Below the pieces are notes generated by a model that was given only the letters and a program-made list of their open reading frames with translations, was not told the origin of the DNA and ran no database searches. From contig NZ_CP141179.1 in assembly GCF_035599575.1 (NCBI RefSeq), positions 124,001 through 188,000 on the forward strand: 64,000 nt of DNA. Reading direction: 5' to 3'. The stretch is from Roseovarius sp. Pro17 (GTDB lineage Bacteria; Pseudomonadota; Alphaproteobacteria; Rhodobacterales; Rhodobacteraceae). Below, in pieces: positions 60,761-64,000 of the stretch (position 1 is its first letter; every line of letters starts with the position of its first letter). Made by a program: the position numbers and the translations under genes.

Positions 60761-61777
60761 TCAGCGCAGGCGCATCACCGGCGCGGCGGCGATGGGCAAT
60801 GGGCCCAGCCAGACGCGCCCGCCCTCGAGTTCCAGCGTTATCTCCACAGTCTTGTCGCTGTCCGATGCATTTGCCAGCAGCGATAGTGCCCTCTCGGCTG
60901 CTGCCGCTGCGTCCGGCGTCAGCGCGCCTGCGCCCTCAGCAAGCTGTAGAATGTCGCGCCAGTTTCGCGCCTTGATCGTTATGGCCCCATCGGGAGTGCC
61001 GAATGCGTCCACGTCCAGAATACCCGACGCCTCCAGCGTCATGGTCCCCCAATTGGCCGCCATGCGCGTGACGTCCACGCGCGTCGGTTGGGGGCGGGCC
61101 TCTTCGATGGCGTAGCGATCCCACGGCGCGGTAAAATCGACGGTGATATCCGCGCTGAGCGTGTCGATCACGCGCGGCAGAGTGCTCGCGACGTCGAGTT
61201 GCGCCAGCAGCGGCGCAGGCGGGGCTGCCCCCTCGGCGGCGAGGCCCAGATGGTAGCGTGGATCGTCGGTGTCGGGTGCATCCTCGCCACGCTCTGCAGC
61301 CAGCCTGAGCGACGTGGCCGAGAACGCGCCCGTGCCAGCCTCGGGCGTCAGCGTCAGCCCCTCAGCGGTCAGCGTTGATCGCTTGGGGGCCAGTGCGGTG
61401 CTGGCCTCGACCACAAGGGATGCGCGCATGTCGGTGCTGCTCAGCACATAGGCGCCGCTGGGGGTAACGATGCGCTGCTCATGTGGCCAGACCGCGATCA
61501 CGTGGTTCGGCATATAGCTGAGCGTCATCAGCTGAAGGAACGGCGCCTGCCAGCCCATCCCTGACGCCGGATCGGCCAGTTGCAGATCAGTGAGCGTGGT
61601 ATCGAACCGATTGGGAAAGCCCTGCACCGATAGCTCCGAATAGTCGGCCACCCACCCCTCGGTGCGGCGCGCATCGAACCATGTGGCAATGCCGGATTTC
61701 AACGCGCTGGACCCGATGAACCAGTATCCGGCCCAAGCCACCGCCGCCGTGATGACGATTGCCAGCAGTATCCGCAT
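60761..61777 (-). CDS. DUF2125 family protein
   Basis: The 338-residue product from ATG 61777 has an N-terminal membrane anchor (ILLAIVITAAVAWAGYWFIG) and a beta-rich rest. Segments YSELSVQGFPNRFDTTLTDLQLADPASG and WQAPFLQLMTLSYMPNHVIAVWPHEQRI are DUF2125 landmarks. The family is alphaproteobacterial and probably periplasmic, of unknown role. AAGGGGG before the ATG supports this start. Confidence 0.85.
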   Translation of the reverse strand: MRILLAIVITAAVAWAGYWFIGSSALKSGIATWFDARRTEGWVADYSELSVQGFPNRFDTTLTDLQLADPASGMGWQAPFLQLMTLSYMPNHVIAVWPHEQRIVTPSGAYVLSSTDMRASLVVEASTALAPKRSTLTAEGLTLTPEAGTGAFSATSLRLAAERGEDAPDTDDPRYHLGLAAEGAAPPAPLLAQLDVASTLPRVIDTLSADITVDFTAPWDRYAIEEARPQPTRVDVTRMAANWGTMTLEASGILDVDAFGTPDGAITIKARNWRDILQLAEGAGALTPDAAAAAERALSLLANASDSDKTVEITLELEGGRVWLGPLPIAAAPVMRLR

Positions 61778-61822
61778 AAATGGCCCCCTTTTGCGCGCCC
61801 GTGCATTCGTGTTTATAGAGTG

Positions 61823-61858
61823 TTTCGAGAAGAAGCCCATGGCGGCGTCTTCTCAAAA
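61823..61858. repeat. Hairpin upstream of DUF2125 gene
   Basis: TTTCGAGAAGA (61823-61833) and TCTTCTCAAAA (61848-61858) pair with one mismatch around 14 bases. It resembles the nearby palindromic element in starting GTTTCGA but lacks the shared right end. Confidence 0.45.
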
Positions 61859-61885
61859 TGTAGCGCGACGGGCATATATTACGCA

Positions 61886-61932
61886 GTGTTTCTGAATGCC
61901 CAAGTGCTAGGGAAGTTCAGAAACGCTTTGGG
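61886..61932. repeat. Palindromic repeat element, copy 3
   Basis: GTGTTTCTGAA (61886-61896) and TTCAGAAACGC (61916-61926) pair with one mismatch and are followed by TTTGGG (61927-61932). The right end GAAACGCTTTGGG is identical to that of the element at 41460. It stands in the 179-base gap before the ChaC-like gene. Confidence 0.55.
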
Positions 61933-61956
61933 CGAAATCGGGAGGGGAACGGCGAA

Positions 61957-62487
61957 ATGACGATGTGGGTGTTCGGCTATGGATCGCTGGTGTGGAATCC
62001 CGGCTTTGAGGTGGCGAGCCAGCAGATCGCGACACTGCCGGACTATGCGCGCAGCTTTTGCATGCGCTCGATCCACCATCGCGGCACCGAAAAAGAGCCG
62101 GGGCTGGTGCTGGCCCTTGACGAGGCGCACGGCGCGCAGTGCCAAGGCGTCGCGCTGGCCGTCGGCGAGGGGCAGGAGGCTGAGACGCTGGAGTATCTGC
62201 GCGCACGCGAGCTGATATCGTCGGCTTACCTCGAACGGGATCTGGATCTGCGTCTTGAGGATGGCCGCGTTGTGCGCGCCGTGACCTATGTGATCGACCC
62301 TTATCACGTGCAATATTGCGGCGCACTGCCCCTTGAGGAACAGGCGCGCATCATTGCCCGCGCCGTCGGCGACCGGGGGGCGAACACCGAATATCTCTAC
62401 AACACCGCGTCGCACCTGACCGACCTTGGCATCGCAGATTCCGACCTTGAATGGCTAGCGGCGCGTGTGCGGGGGCTGTGCGCTTAA
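61957..62487 (+). CDS. Gamma-glutamylcyclotransferase, ChaC-like
   Basis: The 176 residues have WVFGYGSLVWNPGF, the substrate loop of the ChaC/GGCT fold, MRSIHHRGTEKEPGLVLALDE, and a C-terminal NTEYLYNTASHLTDLGI. ChaC enzymes cleave glutathione to 5-oxoproline and Cys-Gly. The conserved Glu may be in YLRARELISSAYLERDL. Transcription is in the same direction as the MotA-like gene with 67 bases between. Confidence 0.88.
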   Translation: MTMWVFGYGSLVWNPGFEVASQQIATLPDYARSFCMRSIHHRGTEKEPGLVLALDEAHGAQCQGVALAVGEGQEAETLEYLRARELISSAYLERDLDLRLEDGRVVRAVTYVIDPYHVQYCGALPLEEQARIIARAVGDRGANTEYLYNTASHLTDLGIADSDLEWLAARVRGLCA

Positions 62488-62554
62488 CGGCTTGGCTTGA
62501 GGGCGCGATCCGCGTAGGGTGCGCCCAAGTAAAACCAGTGTCGGGAGCGTCCGC

Positions 62555-63787
62555 ATGGACCAGCCGGACCGCGAGGTCGAGCCGAATTTTTCTGAACCTT
62601 GGCGCCAGATCGTCATCATGTTTCTGGTGCTGGTGCTGGCGGCGTTGGGCGCGTTCATGGCGCTGCCGCGCGTGCTACCGGTGTTCGAGGCCAATCCCTA
62701 TCTGAATGGATTTATCGGGTTTGTTTTCCTGATCGGCGTCGTTGCCTGCTTTTGGCAGGTGTTCCAGCTGATCGGATCGGTGCGCTGGCTTGAGAGTTTT
62801 GCAGGCGACGTGCCGGGCCACGAGATGACCAAGCCGCCGCTGCTGCTGGCACCTCTTGCGACGCTGCTGCGCCAGCGGGGCAAGCGGATGCAAATCTCGC
62901 AATCCTCGGCCCGCTCAATGCAGGATATGGTCGCGCAGCGCATCGACGAAGCGCGCGAGATCACGCGCTATATCGTCAACGTGTTGATATTTCTCGGCCT
63001 TCTCGGCACATTTTATGGCCTTGCCACGACCGTTCCGGCACTGGTCGAGACCATTCGCGGTCTCGCCCCGCGAGAGGGCGAAGCTGGCGTCGAGGTGTTC
63101 ACCCGTCTGATGACGGGCCTGCAATCGCAGTTGGGCGGGATGGGCGTCGCTTTTGCCTCGTCTCTGTTGGGCCTTGCTGGATCGCTGATCGTCGGCCTGC
63201 TCGAACTGTTCGCGGGGCACGGACAGAACCGGTTCTATCGCGAGCTTGAGGAATGGATGTCGACCATCACGCGCGTCGGGTTCGCTGGAACCGATAGCGA
63301 GGGTAGCGCCGAGCAGGCGCTGCTGACTGGCATCATTGACCAGATGAGCGAGCAGATGGAATCGCTGCAGTTGATGCTAACGCAATCGGACATCACCCGC
63401 GCCGCATCAGATGAGCAGGTGGCAGGGCTGGCCGCTGCCGTCGCTCGCCTTGCCGATGGCACGGATGACGCTGGTACTCACGCGGCGCTAGGCCGGGTTG
63501 CCGACGGACAAGAGCGCTTGATCGAAGCGTTGAGCGCGCGCGAGACACCATCGCAAGAGACGGTCCTTGACGCCGAAAGCCGCATGCGTCTGCGCTCGAT
63601 CGACGTCCAGATGTTGCGCATCCTCGAGGAAATCAGCGCCGGCAGACAAGAAAGCATGAGCGAGTTGCGCACCGATCTGGCCGGGCTGCGCGCGGCGTTG
63701 CAAGGCACGAGTACGGCCCGGCGCAGCTATCGCGATGCGCCCGGCATCAGTTCGGGCTTCGGCGATCCCCCGGAGCAGGAGGGCTAG
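62555..63787 (+). CDS. MotA/TolQ/ExbB-like membrane protein, non-flagellar
   Basis: The 410-residue protein has four hydrophobic spans (IVIMFLVLVLAALGAFMALP, GFIGFVFLIGVVACFWQVF, YIVNVLIFLGLLGTFYGLA, AFASSLLGLAGSLIVGLLELF) in the arrangement of the MotA/ExbB fold. A long, coiled C-terminal region with GLAAAVARLADGTDDAG and EEISAGRQESMSELRTDLAGLRAAL follows. It is paired with a peptidoglycan-binding-type partner, a layout common in Rhodobacteraceae envelope complexes. The start at 62555 has GGGAGCGTCC upstream. Confidence 0.85.
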   Translation: MDQPDREVEPNFSEPWRQIVIMFLVLVLAALGAFMALPRVLPVFEANPYLNGFIGFVFLIGVVACFWQVFQLIGSVRWLESFAGDVPGHEMTKPPLLLAPLATLLRQRGKRMQISQSSARSMQDMVAQRIDEAREITRYIVNVLIFLGLLGTFYGLATTVPALVETIRGLAPREGEAGVEVFTRLMTGLQSQLGGMGVAFASSLLGLAGSLIVGLLELFAGHGQNRFYRELEEWMSTITRVGFAGTDSEGSAEQALLTGIIDQMSEQMESLQLMLTQSDITRAASDEQVAGLAAAVARLADGTDDAGTHAALGRVADGQERLIEALSARETPSQETVLDAESRMRLRSIDVQMLRILEEISAGRQESMSELRTDLAGLRAALQGTSTARRSYRDAPGISSGFGDPPEQEG

Positions 63788-63790
63788 ATC

Positions 63791-64000
63791 ATGGCCCTGT
63801 CGCGCCGCACCGGGCAACGTTTTCAGGCCTCGATCTGGCCGGGTTTCGTAGACGCGATGACCGGCCTTTTGCTGGTGCTGATGTTCGTGCTGACGATATT
63901 CATGGTTGTGCAATTCGCCCTGCGCGAGACGATCACCGGTCAGGCAACCGAGCTGGATACGCTATCCGCCGAGGTGGCCGCGCTGTCGCGTGCGCTGGGT
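63791..64000 (+). CDS. MotB/OmpA-like partner protein, N-terminal part, cut by window edge
   Basis: The visible 70 residues are a short cytoplasmic tail (MALSRRTGQRFQASIWPG), one membrane helix (AMTGLLLVLMFVLTIFMVVQF) and the beginning of a periplasmic coiled coil (ETITGQATELDTLSAEVAALSRAL). This is the MotB-type topology. The start is three bases after the MotA-like stop. A peptidoglycan-binding OmpA domain is expected further right but is not seen. Confidence 0.75.
   Translation, partial: MALSRRTGQRFQASIWPGFVDAMTGLLLVLMFVLTIFMVVQFALRETITGQATELDTLSAEVAALSRALG

Overview
The window reads as chromosomal DNA from an alphaproteobacterium of the Rhodobacteraceae (Roseobacter group). The support is its high GC with few AT-rich gaps, a CtrA-type TTAA-N7-TTAA site, a TrcR (DUF1013) regulator, UPF0262 and DUF2948 proteins, a tRNA-Thr/murA/hisD block, and many genes for methylated amines, peptide import and amino acid catabolism. 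No insertion sequence, prophage, CRISPR array or rRNA was seen. Genes are dense and many neighbours overlap by the 4-base ATGA.

Region 1 (1-8058): the tail of a DUF3445 haem-dependent N-demethylase-type protein, an XRE/cupin regulator, a glycine-betaine-type ABC importer (binding protein, ATPase, double permease), a LysR regulator, and a coupled oxygenase pair. The pair (a 2-oxoglutarate/Fe oxygenase resembling gamma-butyrobetaine hydroxylase, then an HD-domain diiron oxygenase) has the layout of TmpA/TmpB, which turn 2-(trimethylammonio)ethylphosphonate into glycine betaine plus phosphate. I read this as a phosphonate scavenging locus that also feeds the betaine pool.

Region 2 (8183-16356): an acetyltransferase, tRNA-Thr(GGT), a small basic protein, murA, DUF2948, a lipoprotein-sized unknown, hisD, UPF0262, an LMW phosphatase, a SnoaL-like protein, a second acetyltransferase, and a Hint-domain protein with a CtrA site upstream.

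Region 3 (16480-37402) is the main accessory region. A dipeptide-type ABC importer, an AstE/aspartoacylase-like deacylase, a Rieske oxygenase with its reductase, an FAD-linked D-2-hydroxyacid dehydrogenase, a HisC-like aminotransferase, a DSD1-family PLP enzyme and two regulators (LysR and HutC-type GntR) sit directly beside a complete histidine-utilisation set (hutIHGU and hutF). The octamer TATGTCTA occurs in three promoter gaps here. At the hut promoter it lies in a perfect match to the HutC-family core. My inference is one regulon that imports and trims an imidazole or histidine derivative and hands it to hut. The substrate is unknown, and this is the best candidate for an undescribed system.

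Region 4 (37473-64000) is mostly housekeeping: RNase T2, trcR, an ornithine/lysine decarboxylase with a possible speF-type leader, a nitrilase-family hydrolase, propionyl-CoA synthetase, malic enzyme with a phosphotransacetylase domain, upp, a SPOR protein, a GAPDH-like enzyme, phosphatase and aminotransferases, 3-mercaptopyruvate sulfurtransferase, smpB, a YjdM zinc ribbon, rpsD, hisC-tyrA-extensin, DUF2125, a ChaC-like enzyme, and a MotA/TolQ-like protein whose partner is cut by the right edge. Three intergenic hairpins with shared ends (GCGTTTC...GAAACGCTTTRGG) look like a dispersed palindromic repeat.
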